A stretch of DNA of 64,000 bases from Azolla caroliniana (GCA_043228905.1 JBHGNT010000005.1:3596001-3660000), one strand, 5' to 3'. Counted from the first letter of the stretch, positions 35,389-45,979 are shown. A program made the numbers and translations. Notes: generated from the letters alone by a model not told the origin.

Positions 35389-37542
35389 TTATAACTTATC
35401 ACTACTAATGGCTATGCCAGAAGTTGAAGCCTCTATGCATTGTTTCTTGTTTTTGTGAATTGAACTCGAAGACCCAGCAGCAGCATTGCAAGCATCACCT
35501 TCTCCTTCTTTGCATAATTTCTTTTCAGCTTCTTCTTCGTATTCCTGCTGTTTCTCTTGAGCCCTGTTCATCACCAATTTTCATATTTAAGCTCAATTGC
35601 TTACCACTAGCTAGCTGTATGCTATGCAGTAAACATCAAAATGTTCTAGTAATTGCCAATTTGATGCATAAACGAGAATTTTCCTTTGAGATATATGATA
35701 CCTATCCTTTCTCTTCTCTAGGAAGCGTGCTAGAGATGCCTTTCTCGCATAGGGAAGTTCTGCAGCACGTTTTCAACATCAAGGATTAGAGGCCTCGGCG
35801 GTAATTTTGTATGAATACACACACAAAAACATACATACATACATACATACATGTATATGCACACATAGTACATTGAAGAACTTCATTAAGCGAAAGTTGC
35901 CATTTTCACATTAGGAAATTCTGCAACACACACAGAGATGCAGTATGTATATGCATACATAATACATCGAGGAACTTCCCTATAAGAGAGATGCCTTTCT
36001 CTCATAGGGAAGTTCTGTAATGTGTTTTCAACATCCAGGTTAGAGGCCACAGTGGTATGTACACATATATGTGCATACTCTATGCAATACACAATACATA
36101 ATCAACTGATACCTATCCCAGCTTGTGGTCGTCTAACTGCAGCAACAGTCTGTGGTTTAGCCTCTGGCACGGGATTAGTTACTGAAGTAGAAGAAACTGA
36201 CAAACCAAGTGGTGGCTTTGTTGGTGTTGCATCTGATGAACTGACGCCATTTGGGGCTTTGGGGTTGGTGGTGGGAGAGGAAGACATCAAAGGAGGAGTG
36301 GCCCTCTCTTTGTCTTTCTCCACAGTTTGAATAGGGCTTCGTACAGAATCTGAATCCCCAGCCAGAACCATGATGGCATGAGCCTGAATTATGGACAAAA
36401 TTGTTTTACCGTCACATCCTAACGTACTCTTCCACAAATTTACATGTAATTCACAACTCTCTACCTCCTTATCTACACATATAATCCATAAAATCCTCCG
36501 ACTTATGTACCTTATCAGCAGGCACATCATCATAGACATTCACATTCCCCGAATAGAATATTGTAAGTTGCCCTCTATTTTCGTTGCTATGTCTGTAAAT
36601 AATGAAATGTTGACCATTGATAAGATCATCTTGTTACTGATAGATGCTTGAACTATTTTCATGATTTAACATTTGCATTCACCTTGTGAATGCTTGCAGA
36701 TATACCTGGGGATAGTTGCTGCTTGAGGCAAGCTTTGATCTGCTGCAGTTAGCCTATTGACATGCGATGCTGACAAAAAAGAAGTGTCCACTTCCTGGCT
36801 CTGGAGAAATTGACTCTTCATGCTTCTGTGACCTGTAAGGATGGACACATGTCATCAATGAACCCCCACAAATACCATGAGCATGTATGGATGGATCTAC
36901 CCCTCTGATTGATAATGGAATTAGGGTTTCTATACAATGGCAGGCATCAGGAACATGAATATATACATGGGACAGTATCTCTCCTTGATATAATTAGGGT
37001 ATCAATATACAAAGATGCTAGAAATTGATGCAAAAATGAAGCTTTCTAGACATCTAAACACATGAAAACTTCCCAATACCACAAATATTGATATACACAT
37101 GTATGGACTGACCTCAGTCCTTGATACACAAAATCCGGACATGAACCCTCACATATAACATGCCTATATACACAAATTTGGGGTTTCTTCGTGATTCCAG
37201 GTGGCATAGAGACATGAAACTTCGCCTATATACACGGACGGTTATCTCTCCTTGGTAAAAAAAATGAAGTCTACAAGACCCAAGGCATCATAATCATATG
37301 AAATCTCACATATACCATGACTGGATGGATCGATCTTGCTATCTCTCCCTCCCTCCCTATCTCTCTTTCCTTAATTCCAAGAAATTGTTGGGAACGACGC
37401 ATCATAACCATTTTGAAGAAGATAAAAGAAGAGAGCTCTTGAGCGTACCTCCCATCTGTTGATCGAAGATATGTTTGAGAGCCAAGGACTGCGTCTCTCG
37501 GGCGCGTAGGGACATGGAGGGGAGGGCAGCGGGTCTATCCAT
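35389..37542 (-). CDS. JAZ: JAZ (TIFY-family) jasmonate-signalling repressor, 268 aa, six exons
   Basis: JAZ proteins hold MYC-type transcription factors inactive in the nucleus until jasmonate drives their COI1-dependent degradation. Exons in coding order: 37542-37449, 36832-36706, 36592-36511, 36383-36113, 35759-35702, 35563-35389. All introns are GT-AG, and the frame is continuous for 807 nt. The TIFY core TIFYSG is at residues 84-89, in a domain continuing through NVYDDVPADK and AHAIMVLAG in the next exon. The Jas motif starts ELPYARKASLARFLEKRKDR at 192-211. LPYARK fits the LPIAR(R/K) degron. The last intron splits the Jas motif at the position known as the Jas intron. The terminal PY of the consensus is missing (QQEY here). 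The start at 37542 lies in GCCATGG; an in-frame ATG at 37587 would add 15 residues. The intron before the Jas exon holds two extra Jas-exon copies. Confidence 0.95.
35886..35920 (-). pseudogene. Extra Jas exon copy (5b) with early stop
   Basis: A second copy starts at 35920 after the acceptor TGTTGCAG. In the same phase it reads EFPNVKMATFA and then TAA, a diverged version of ELPYARKASLA. Its downstream flank (GCATATACATG) matches the flank of copy 5a, so 5a and 5b are a tandem pair about 94 bp apart. The degron core is not conserved here. Confidence 0.65.
35980..36014 (-). pseudogene. Extra Jas exon copy (5a) with early stop
   Basis: On the minus strand an acceptor ATTACAG is followed from 36014 by a copy of the start of the real Jas exon. 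In the phase left by exon 4 it reads ELPYERKASLL and then TAG. The key Arg context is partly kept, but everything after SL is lost. The flanking intron sequence GATGTTGAAAAC is also copied from the real exon. It could be a decayed duplicate or a usable alternative terminal exon. Confidence 0.75.
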
Positions 37543-37595
37543 GGCGATCTTCTCCTTGCCTTCATTCAGCTTCTGCAGAGAGTGCATTTGCACAG

Positions 37596-37600
<5 letters not shown>

Positions 37601-37636
<36 letters not shown>
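37601..37636. repeat. (GA)18 in the JAZ 5' leader
   Basis: The run reads (TC)n on the JAZ sense strand and lies 60-95 bp before the start codon at 37542. CT-rich leader repeats are common in plant genes and also precede the DUF688 and PPR genes here. Confidence 0.9.
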
Positions 37637-37639
<3 letters not shown>

Positions 37640-37642
37640 GAG

Positions 37643-38318
37643 CAGGGGTACTCTGTTTCTTTTAGCTTATTCGTCGTCACTCATCTATTGGCTTTGTGTC
37701 TATAGCAATAATATTTGACTTGGTGTGTGGGTATGTGTACTTGAGCTTATCTCTATGTATGTATGTATGTATGTATTGTAAATTTGTATGTATTGTATGT
37801 AGGTATGTCTATAGACTATAACTAGTAAAACACAAAGGTTCTCCAAAGGAGAATACATACATACATACATACATACATACGCATTATTCCTGATTGCGAC
37901 ATCCGTATATCTACTACATACATACATGTAAAGAGATTAGCCCATGTGCTCTAATGAGCTCGGATTTTCCCCATCTCATCATATATGATGCTCATCACGC
38001 GGTGGGTCAAAAATCTGTGGACGATGTGGACGTCTCGCCCTATATACTTTTTTTTTCAATTCGACCAGTAGTGGGACTCTCTCTTATTACTTATATGAGA
38101 CAATTTGTTAAATTAAAAAAAAAAAATTTGAGGGGGGGGGGGGGGGGGGGTGAGAATCACCTTCTTCTTCTTGTTTCCCGGTGCAACTTACTTGCCCCTT
38201 GAGGAAAGCCATCTCTATTATAGTAGCACGTTGGTTACATGATCAGAAAAGCCTACTATTAATAACTATGTGTGTATGTATGTTCTATTGTTTATGCAAA
38301 TGCATGACAACACTTAAG

Positions 38319-38351
<33 letters not shown>

Positions 38352-40859
38352 CAGTGGTTTCGATTTGCGTATGATGATTTGACCGACCGATCGTTCACAA
38401 GTTTTCCATGCACAACTTACCTCTTCCTCCTTTCTTTATTGATATCTTATTATTATAATCAGTAACATCATACCTTCTTCCATTGAACACATGGGGATTT
38501 AGCCATGTTTGTCTCACATGAATACTCAATTTTTTTTAAAGTAATGCATATACATATTTTTTTCATATTGCCAAATGTCTTCAAAGGATTATATAGACAT
38601 GGGTTAATTTATGCATTATATCCCATGAACCATGCAACACAAGTTCCGAAACAAAAAGGAAGTCGTTTGGACACAATTGGCTATCAAAAAAAGTTGTCAA
38701 AGCCTAATATTTTACACACGTTGGTGAATTTTATGATAGTGAGGTTTAAATGTCTATATTTTGATACCTCAATATAAAATGTGATACTTTTACCATTAAT
38801 TATATTTAATATTGTGTGAGTATGGGGCCGTGGCATGGTTTCTACTACTTTATCATGTAAGACAATTAAAGAGTCAAGACATATGAATAAGAATTGTTGT
38901 ACCAATTCAAGTCTTGTCAGACAAATAGAGGTTTGAAATTCGTGTAATGACATGTTAACTGACAGTTACATATGCTTAGTTATATTTAGAGATTGAACTA
39001 GCTCCATGACCGGATAAATTGAAATGAGGCTCACCACTTATAAAAGTCTAATTTGATGGAAACAACAGTTAGAATAGTGTCTACTCCTATTTAAGGAATG
39101 ACATTTCTCCAATGATATTAATTATTTGGGGTATTGCATGTAAATGTTTTTCTCTACTGACGAAATTTCACTTCAACCAAGCAACCTAAACTTTCCTACA
39201 TCAACAATGGTCTTGCTCTCTAAAATGGTATACTTGCAATATGTCGCCCATTGTTAAAAGTCATGAAGTTTGATAATTGTGTAATCTCTTTGTATACTTG
39301 CAATATATCGCCCAATGTTTAAAAGTCCTGAAGTTTGTCAATTTTGAAATGTCTTTTGGTCCTTCGGAATCTTGCCAACATATTGATATAAAAATGTGGT
39401 GCATCTATTTTTGTAAGGCTACGATGTCACCCCTTAGATGAAGTTCTTTCCCAAGTATAAACATCTTGATGTAAAGAAGTCAGAGTCACATATCTTCCCT
39501 CCTCTTCTCTTATGCTTGGGTAGGCCACTTTAGGTAAAATGTTTTGTATAATCCTTCATATTTCTAGTAGCTAAAACTTTACTTCCTCCTCAAAACAAAC
39601 TTGTACTAGTTTGTAATAACTTTTACCACGCCTTTTTCCACATGTACATCATTTAATATCAAGACATGTTAAACACATGTGCGTCCACAAGTAAATGCAG
39701 TGTGACTATTTCCTTTCCTATTCTTTTTTTAAAAGGGACAACATACATCTCGTGATTTTAGTGCATACGTGTTCTACTTTCTCTCTCTCTCTTTTCTTAA
39801 TGATTTAATGGGAAATAATTAGTTGATGGCTTGAAGTTGATGTTTCATTTTCATTTTCTTATGCTCTTGAATAGTTTTTTTGTCTTGCAATAAAATTTAA
39901 ACCATTAAAAGTGTTGGATCACGTTGTGCGAATAAGCAGTGGCAATGTCGTATTCTATACACTAGTGGTGGGTATACATACATGATACATACACACTTTC
40001 TAGGCCTGCACAACTCAGCCCTTTTCTTTATGTTATTGCTTTTTCTAAAAGGAGCATTTTTTTAATACCGTGAAAAGAAAAATAAAGCATCAAAATTATG
40101 ATGAGACTTGAAGAATGTCACATCGTGGCATTATGCACCAATCCACGACAAGCCAATATACACACATGTTATAAACTATTCCAAACCTTTACATGTTGCC
40201 TCCCCCCCCCCTCTAAAATAAAAAACAACTCTAATAACATTGTAAGTAGGCCAAGGAATTGTGTGTCATTTGGTGAAGAAGCTAGAACGTTCACTCGAAT
40301 AAGGATCAAATCATTAGCCCATTGGAAAAAACAACTCTATTGGCTTGCTAGCAAATATTCTTAAATATTCGAGACTAGAGATTTAGGAGTCTTGAAGAGC
40401 GACAAGCAAATGACCCTTCCCTCTTAAAATTCAACACATGGGGCACAAGTTGAATTATGGGTTAATTATCGTATACATTTATTTGAAATATTCTAACATT
40501 TATGTGTTAATTATCGTATACATTTATGAGACTTGGAGAATCTTTCTTTCTGCCATTTATGGAAACGAATGAGTATTCACATCCAAGAACCAAATATTCT
40601 TCTCTTCCTAATTGTTTTCGATGGTTCAAAATAAAGTATTCCCTCAATTATTTACATTCTATGCAATCAATGCCTTCCTCGCCATGCAATATTTCCTCCG
40701 TTTACCTCATACTCTTGTACCCTAATTGGCTTAGCATAGTGGTAATGGAGATCGAGGGTTCAAACCCCCTACTTTCACACATTTTTCTCACGCTATATAT
40801 CACTATGCCTACACTACCCGCAACATTGGTGAATCGAACGTTTGATACATCTGTCTCAA
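37643..40859. other. JAZ promoter side and intergenic DNA
   Basis: Nothing coding is recognised. (TATG)n at about 37755-37776 and (ATAC)n at 37853-37880 are inverted relative to each other. A 19-G run lies at 38132-38150 and (AT)n at 38321-38349. From 38.4 to 40.7 kb the DNA is AT-rich. A possible tRNA-derived SINE promoter lies at 40733-40770. Confidence 0.5.
40733..40770 (+). mobile_element. Possible tRNA-derived SINE head (A and B boxes)
   Basis: TAGCATAGTGGT fits an RNA polymerase III A box, and GGTTCAAACCCC about 25 bases later fits a B box. No complete tRNA cloverleaf can be drawn around them. The spacing is shorter than in most tRNAs. This suggests a SINE remnant rather than a tRNA gene. 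A similar AGGGTTCAAAACC occurs near 14270. Confidence 0.35.
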
Positions 40860-41037
40860 CTATGACTCAATTGATACCATTTGTATTAATCAAGGATGCC
40901 CAACGATGCAAATGAAGTGATGCTTATAGCAAATACTTTGGAAGATGCAAAGAAGATTAGAAGTGTATATGGAATTCTTTTGCATGCATGATAAGTAATG
41001 TCAATAGCTCCAAACAAAACATTATGATGGTCAAGAC
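40860..41037 (+). mobile_element. Outer LINE fragment, left part
   Basis: The forward strand encodes INQGCPT (the QGCPLSP region), then after an apparent internal deletion DANEVMLIANTLEDAKKI, the stretch around and after the YADD catalytic box. NVNSSKQNIMMVK follows in a shifted frame. The sequence stops at 41037 where a hAT-like element is inserted, and resumes at 44258 in the same frame. It belongs to the same LINE family as 1081-2126. Inactive. Confidence 0.8.
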
Positions 41038-41626
41038 TAACAATTGGCAATGGTTCGGTTTGAACCGAACCGAACCACGAAACCGTGGCTTAACGGTTTC
41101 AACAGTTTGGTTCAGGCTTAGGTTTTTTAAAACGGTTCGGTTCGGTTTTAACAGCCAAAAACCGCGGGTTAAACGGTTTTTTATTTTTTATTTTTATTTT
41201 TTTAAAAAATAAAAAATAAAAAAAAAATAAAAATAAAAATAAGAAAAATAAGAAAAAAAAAATTGTAAAAAATTTTGTTTTTTTAAAAAAAAAAATTTAA
41301 TTTTGTTTTAAAACAATCTTTTCATTTTTAGACCTTATTCTCACGTTTTTAGAACATCTTAGAAATTTTAAAAATTTTAAAAAATGAAATATTATAAATT
41401 TAAAAAAATTTAAAATTTAAAATTTAAAATTTGACCTTAAGTGGGACATCTTAAGTGGGACCCAATTGATTATGCATGGCGGTTGGTTGGTTGTTCCTCA
41501 ACAAATGAACAAGTGAGTAGGATTCTCCCCTTTTTCCAATACTCTCTGGCATATGGGAGACATTTTTTGATGCAACGACATTGCGTAAATCCTATTGCAC
41601 AAAAGTATTAGGAGTCAGGTGCTATA

Positions 41627-42352
41627 TTGCATCAATATATGGTGGCATTTTGGAAAAGTTTATGGTCTTTACCATGTATGCGGAGAGCAATTTCTTTTAA
41701 GTGGTTACTGATTCATTATGCTTTACCTGTAGATTTTCATTTAAAAGGGCAAGTCGATGATCGTCGTTGTGTGTGTTGCCGAGTACAGGAGGAAACTTTA
41801 AAACATTTATTTTGGACTTGTAGTGTAGCTCGAAAGTATTGGGGAAGAATATTGAGGATGTTTTCTTGTAAATATAAGGGAGCAATTTTTATATGGGGGG
41901 CTGTTTTTTGGGGGTCTTTGAATGTGTGGGTATCTTTGTACGAGGCGGATCAATGCGCGGAAGCATTACGTATGTCAAAGAGTACAATTGAAGCAGTCCA
42001 TCCAAACATTGTTGGTGGTAAATATTTTAGAAATTCTTTTGTTTGGAATATTGTTTCAATTAATGCTTTATGGGTGTGGTGGAAGTGTCGTTGCAGCAAG
42101 AAATATGAAGACATCGAGTACAATGTGGTCGATATGATTAAGATGGTTTGGGACAACTTGGTGCACACCGTTAAGGGAGAGTATGATAGTATTAAAGGAA
42201 CGGCGGAAAAGGTGCATAAGAAAAGGCGAAAACTTCGTAAAATATGGTGGCGAATACCTCTTTGGCTGGATGAATCACATGAAGTTCGTTGGAATTATGC
42301 TCCACCATGTTGGCTATTACCTCCTCCTAGTCCTTTCTTATTTCAAAGATAA
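41627..42352 (+). CDS. zf-RVT (reverse-transcriptase zinc-binding) ORF, 241 aa
   Basis: Residues about 22-75 match the zinc-binding domain found C-terminal to plant LINE-type reverse transcriptases. There is a FKWLLIHYALPV segment, then CVCC and HLFWTCSVARKYW, giving the C-x2-C ... H-x4-C ligand pattern. The remainder is Trp- and Lys-rich and ends with a basic stretch. The first methionine of the ORF may not be a true start, because the protein is the tail of a larger, truncated polyprotein. The frame is intact, which suggests a fairly recent insertion. It is not a host gene on this evidence. Confidence 0.75.
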   Translation: MHQYMVAFWKSLWSLPCMRRAISFKWLLIHYALPVDFHLKGQVDDRRCVCCRVQEETLKHLFWTCSVARKYWGRILRMFSCKYKGAIFIWGAVFWGSLNVWVSLYEADQCAEALRMSKSTIEAVHPNIVGGKYFRNSFVWNIVSINALWVWWKCRCSKKYEDIEYNVVDMIKMVWDNLVHTVKGEYDSIKGTAEKVHKKRRKLRKIWWRIPLWLDESHEVRWNYAPPCWLLPPPSPFLFQR

Positions 42353-42419
42353 TTGTGAGGCATATAGCTTTTTCTTCTTACTCTTTTTAACTTACAATTT
42401 GACAAGAAGGACATAAGAG

Positions 42420-43740
42420 AGGCAGATGTGATAGGGGTAATCATGTGGAGTGACAGGGGTGAGATGTTGGATGCGGAAAATGAAGCATCTTCTAATTTTG
42501 GATAAGGATGAGTGATGAAGGTGTTGAGGGTTGTAACCGATTTAATGAGCAGAGAGGAGAGTGGTGTCATTTTCGTTTTGTAGGTACACGATTTTGGTGT
42601 GGGGGCTGAAGCATTTTTTTGATAAAGATGACTAATTGTGGTGTGGGGGCTAAAGCATAGTCTCTTGAGAAGACTAGACTCATTAATTGATTGTATGTAC
42701 AAGATTTTGGCGATAATCAACGAGATATTTGATGTGGACTTGATGAAGAAGAATGTATGTTTTTTTATAAGGATGAGTGATGAGGGTGTGGGTAACAATC
42801 GACAACGGTTCGGTTCGGTTTGAGAGGGTCCAAACCGAACCGTTAATTTTTTTTGAAACTTGAACCAAACCGTGAAACCGAAACATTAAACCATTAAACC
42901 GTAAAAACTGTGGTTTCGTGATTCGGTTTCAGTTTTCAACATAGGTCAAAATTTTAATTTTAAATTTTAAAATTTTTTAAATTTATAATATTTCATTATT
43001 TAAAATGTTTAAGATGTTCCTAAAATGTGAGAGTAAGGTCTAAAAATGAAAAGATTGTTTAAAAACAATTTTTAAAATTTTTTACATTTAAAAAAAAAGA
43101 AAACTATTTAACCGTTTAAACCGTGGTTTTTTACTGTTGAAACCGAACCGTCGCCGATTGTTAGGTGTGGGGGTCGAAGCATATTCTCATGAGGAGATGA
43201 CGAAATAAGACTCATTGTATTGTTGTATGTGTAGGATTTTTTAGCGGTATTCGGCAAGATGATTGATGTGGACTTAACAAAGAAATTTTCATGGTTTGGA
43301 TAAGTATGAGTGATGATGGTGTGGAGGCCGAAGCAAATTCTCATGAGAAGATGAGGAATTTAAACTCATTTTATTGCCTATGTGCAGAAATTTGGTGGCA
43401 ATCGGCAAGATGGTTGATGTGGACTTTACGAAGCCATTTATATGTTTTTGATAAGGATGAGTGATGATGATGTGGGGGTAGAAGCATAAGCTCATGAGGA
43501 GAGAAGGAAATTGACTTAATGTGTTGTTTGACAGGAAGTTGATGGCAACCGGCGAGATGGTTGATGTGGAAAGTGGAAGCATATTTGTTGAGTTGACAGT
43601 ATAATGTATTGGATCGTCTTCAAATTTGTCATGTACAGGAAGTTGGTGGTAACTGGCGAGATGATTCATGTGGAAAGACGAAGCATATTTGTTGAGTTGA
43701 CAGTAGAATGTGTTGGATCGCCTTCAAATTTGTGATATAT
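42420..43740. repeat. Tandem repeats of about 150 bp in the LINE tail
   Basis: The phrase ATAAGGATGAGTGATGA recurs near 42504, 42770, 43302 and 43451, with a diverged form near 42618. Each is followed by GTGTGGGGGC..GAAGCAT and GATGTGGA-containing blocks. Spacing is about 150 bp once the inserted 371-bp MITE and its target duplication are subtracted. A later pair around 43560-43740 shares GAAGCATATTTGTTGAGTTG. Confidence 0.8.
42793..43163. mobile_element. hAT-like MITE, copy C (371 bp)
   Basis: The termini TAACAATCGACAACGGTTCG and (reverse complement of the right end) TAACAATCGGCGACGGTTCG differ at two positions. A perfect 8-bp duplication GGTGTGGG flanks it (42785-42792 and 43164-43171). 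It sits at the start of one tandem-repeat unit of the LINE tail and has no coding capacity. Confidence 0.9.
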
Positions 43741-44257
43741 AGGCGTACACTATTATCTACATTGAAAGTTTCTAGTAACATTGTGGTTTTTTGGATAAAG
43801 ATTATGTTGAGCAGAGTAGGTTGAAGAAGTATTGAATGAAAGGTTCATAATTATGACCTGCGAGGGCTTATTTCCGAATATAAGTACTTTGATTGTTGTC
43901 TATGGATATGATACCTTGCATTGTGTATAAGGAATAACTTACAATTATTGGATTGTTTTCCCTATTTTGGATTTGTTTACTCAACCACTGACTTACACAA
44001 GACGGGATGGGGGGGAAAAAACTTTGAATGTTCTAGTTGTTACGACCCTTTTTATACAACTAATGGAAGGATATTTGTTTGCGAAATTTTTTTTATTTTA
44101 AATTTTGACCTATGTTGAAAACCGAAACCAAACCATGAAACCACGGTTTTTATGGTTTAATGGTTTTGTGGTTCGGTTTGGTTCAGGTTTCAATTATTTT
44201 TTAACGGTTTGGACCCTCTCGAACCGAACCGAACCGTTGCTGATTGTTAGTCAAGAC

Positions 44258-44720
44258 TCTAAAAAATGATAAAGAAAACATTATATATAATCCTAAGTCA
44301 CTTGATGTCTTAGAAAGCTTCGAATAACTTGTGGTTGAGGTGCCCTCTAATCTAGATAGAATGAATTTGCTACTCATCGCGAGGTAGAAGAATGAGGACA
44401 TGGAATTCCTTTTATAAAATATGCAATGGAATAAAAATAAAATGTTGCGCTCTCAAGAAATACATGTTTGACACTTTGGTGACACCAACGTCATGTTGGA
44501 GTTCAAATATGGCGGTTATAACATTTTTAACTTGGAATGAGTTTGAAAATGTCGAAAACCATAATTTCTTATGAAGTTTCTTCAAGTCAAGTAAACATCG
44601 TACATACTCCAAGTTGGAATTGTCACTTCCCATTTGTTCAATGACATTGGAAGAGTTCTGAAGTACACAAATCCAATGATTATTATTGTTATTGCAATGC
44701 TCCACCTTTAGTTACATTTG
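44258..44720 (+). mobile_element. Outer LINE fragment, right part
   Basis: It continues the LINE of 40860-41037 after the hAT-like element: KNDKENIIYNPKSLDVLESF, then from 44392 CCALKKYMFDTLVTP and WNEFENVENH. These are typical of the region after the reverse-transcriptase active site in this LINE family. A stop after SFE and frame shifts make it inactive. Homology fades after about 44.72 kb. Confidence 0.75.
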
Positions 44721-45979
44721 ATTTTGTGTTCCTCTCATTTTCAACCTTGATCTATCCCTTAATGACATTATCTTTGTAAATTGTAATGTTCAGTCGCAAA
44801 ATTCTTAGACATCAAAGTCACCAACTCCACATAGTGTAAAAAAATTTCACTTTGGTTCCATACAACAAATGAGGATGACTATATATAATCTCTCTCTCTC
44901 TCTCTCAAACAAGAAAACAACATAATCCAATTGTCTTTTATTTAGATTCCCAAAGCATTCGAAAATGGTTTGTATTATGGGATTTTGAAAAAGATTTGGA
45001 TGTGTACCTAAAGAAAAAGAAATGGGGAAGAGAATACGTGTCAATAATTTGCTCAACCACATTGGAAAACAACCTCACGTTGATATGAGTTTGAGTATTT
45101 GTTGCAATCACATTGAACTCATTATACTTTACATTATGTATATATTTTGATATAAGTATAAAATCACCTATTGTACAATATAGTTAGGTAATGCTTTTTT
45201 AATGGTTGTTGGTACCGTGGGTAATTTTGGGTCCTCAAAATCATTAATATGTGATCGTCATTATTGTCATTGTCTCTCTCCCTTACACTTTCATATCCCT
45301 TTCTCATGTTTCTCTAATTCTTCCGAGTCCAACTTGTAAGAACCTAACTCTTATGGAGTTTTCATCGTAAAAGTTCAATTAAACGCACAGTTGTTAAAAA
45401 ACGCGTATTCTATGTTTAGAATACTCTGAAGTATTCTACATTTTAGAACTGCCATTTTTCAAACTTTCATGTATTCTAAAAATTTTACGTATTCTACGTA
45501 TTTAACAAGTATTTATCATTTCAAAAAAGTTTAAAAATTATTTACATTCTAAGTATTATCTTTAATGTATTTTATCTAAAAAATACGTATTCTAAGTATT
45601 TAAAAGAAAAAGTGAGAATATGTAGCATATTCTACACGTATTGTATGCTAAGTACAACAATGAGAAAACGTGGGAAAATTGATGAATTATGGTTACTTTT
45701 CGTATATGTCTCCCTCCTTTACCGTTGTTGGATATATCATATATGCATAGGGCTTGAGAAATCACTCGCATTTCAAAGATCTTCAAGGCATCAAGAACAA
45801 AATGCTGAAATAAACAAGACGGAAGCACAGTTTTAAATAGGGGATATGTTGAATTGTGCATTGCAACATGACATACCCTATGATTGCAACATGTCATACC
45901 TTATGATCATACCTTTACGGAAAAATGGGAGTTATAAATCATGTAAACAAATATCAAATAATCATGCCCAGTTCTCTTT
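44721..45979. other. Intergenic DNA with an iterated GTATTCTA block
   Basis: Between about 45388 and 45650 the motif TATTCTA (often ACGTATTCTA or CTAAGTATT) recurs more than ten times in both orientations. (TC)n occurs near 44890-44907. No gene is recognised. Confidence 0.5.

Larger units (their letters stand above)
41438..44094 (+). mobile_element. Inner 5'-truncated LINE with zf-RVT domain and repeat-rich tail
   Basis: This block lies inside hAT-like element B. It is flanked by similar AT-rich sequences ending TTTGACCT (41421-41437 and 44095-44111), compatible with a LINE-type target duplication. It carries the zf-RVT ORF at 41627-42352 and then a non-coding tail of about 150-bp tandem repeats (42420-43740). 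The 5' part with endonuclease and reverse transcriptase is absent, as is usual for truncated LINE insertions. No clear poly-A tail is visible. Confidence 0.65.
41038..44249. mobile_element. hAT-like element B, expanded to 3.2 kb by nested insertions
   Basis: The ends TAACAATTGGCAATGGTTCGG and (reverse complement of the right end) TAACAATCAGCAACGGTTCGG are inverted copies. A perfect 8-bp target duplication GTCAAGAC flanks it (41030-41037 and 44250-44257). The element proper is only 41038 to about 41437 plus about 44095-44249, which together resemble the small MITE copies. The rest is inserted material. No transposase is encoded. The LINE reading frame outside is restored if the element and one GTCAAGAC are removed, which confirms the boundaries. 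Confidence 0.9.

Noticed and set aside
37755-37880. CRISPR-like or regularly spaced repeat array
   Set aside because: These are (TATG)n and (ATAC)n microsatellites in inverted order with no spacers. The genome is a plant's.
40733-40770. tRNA gene
   Set aside because: A and B box-like motifs are present, but no acceptor, D or anticodon stems can be paired and the spacing is too short. It is listed only as a possible SINE.
41627-42352. Host gene of 241 aa
   Set aside because: The C-x2-C..H-x4-C zinc domain and its position inside a transposon nest show that it is the tail of a LINE polyprotein.
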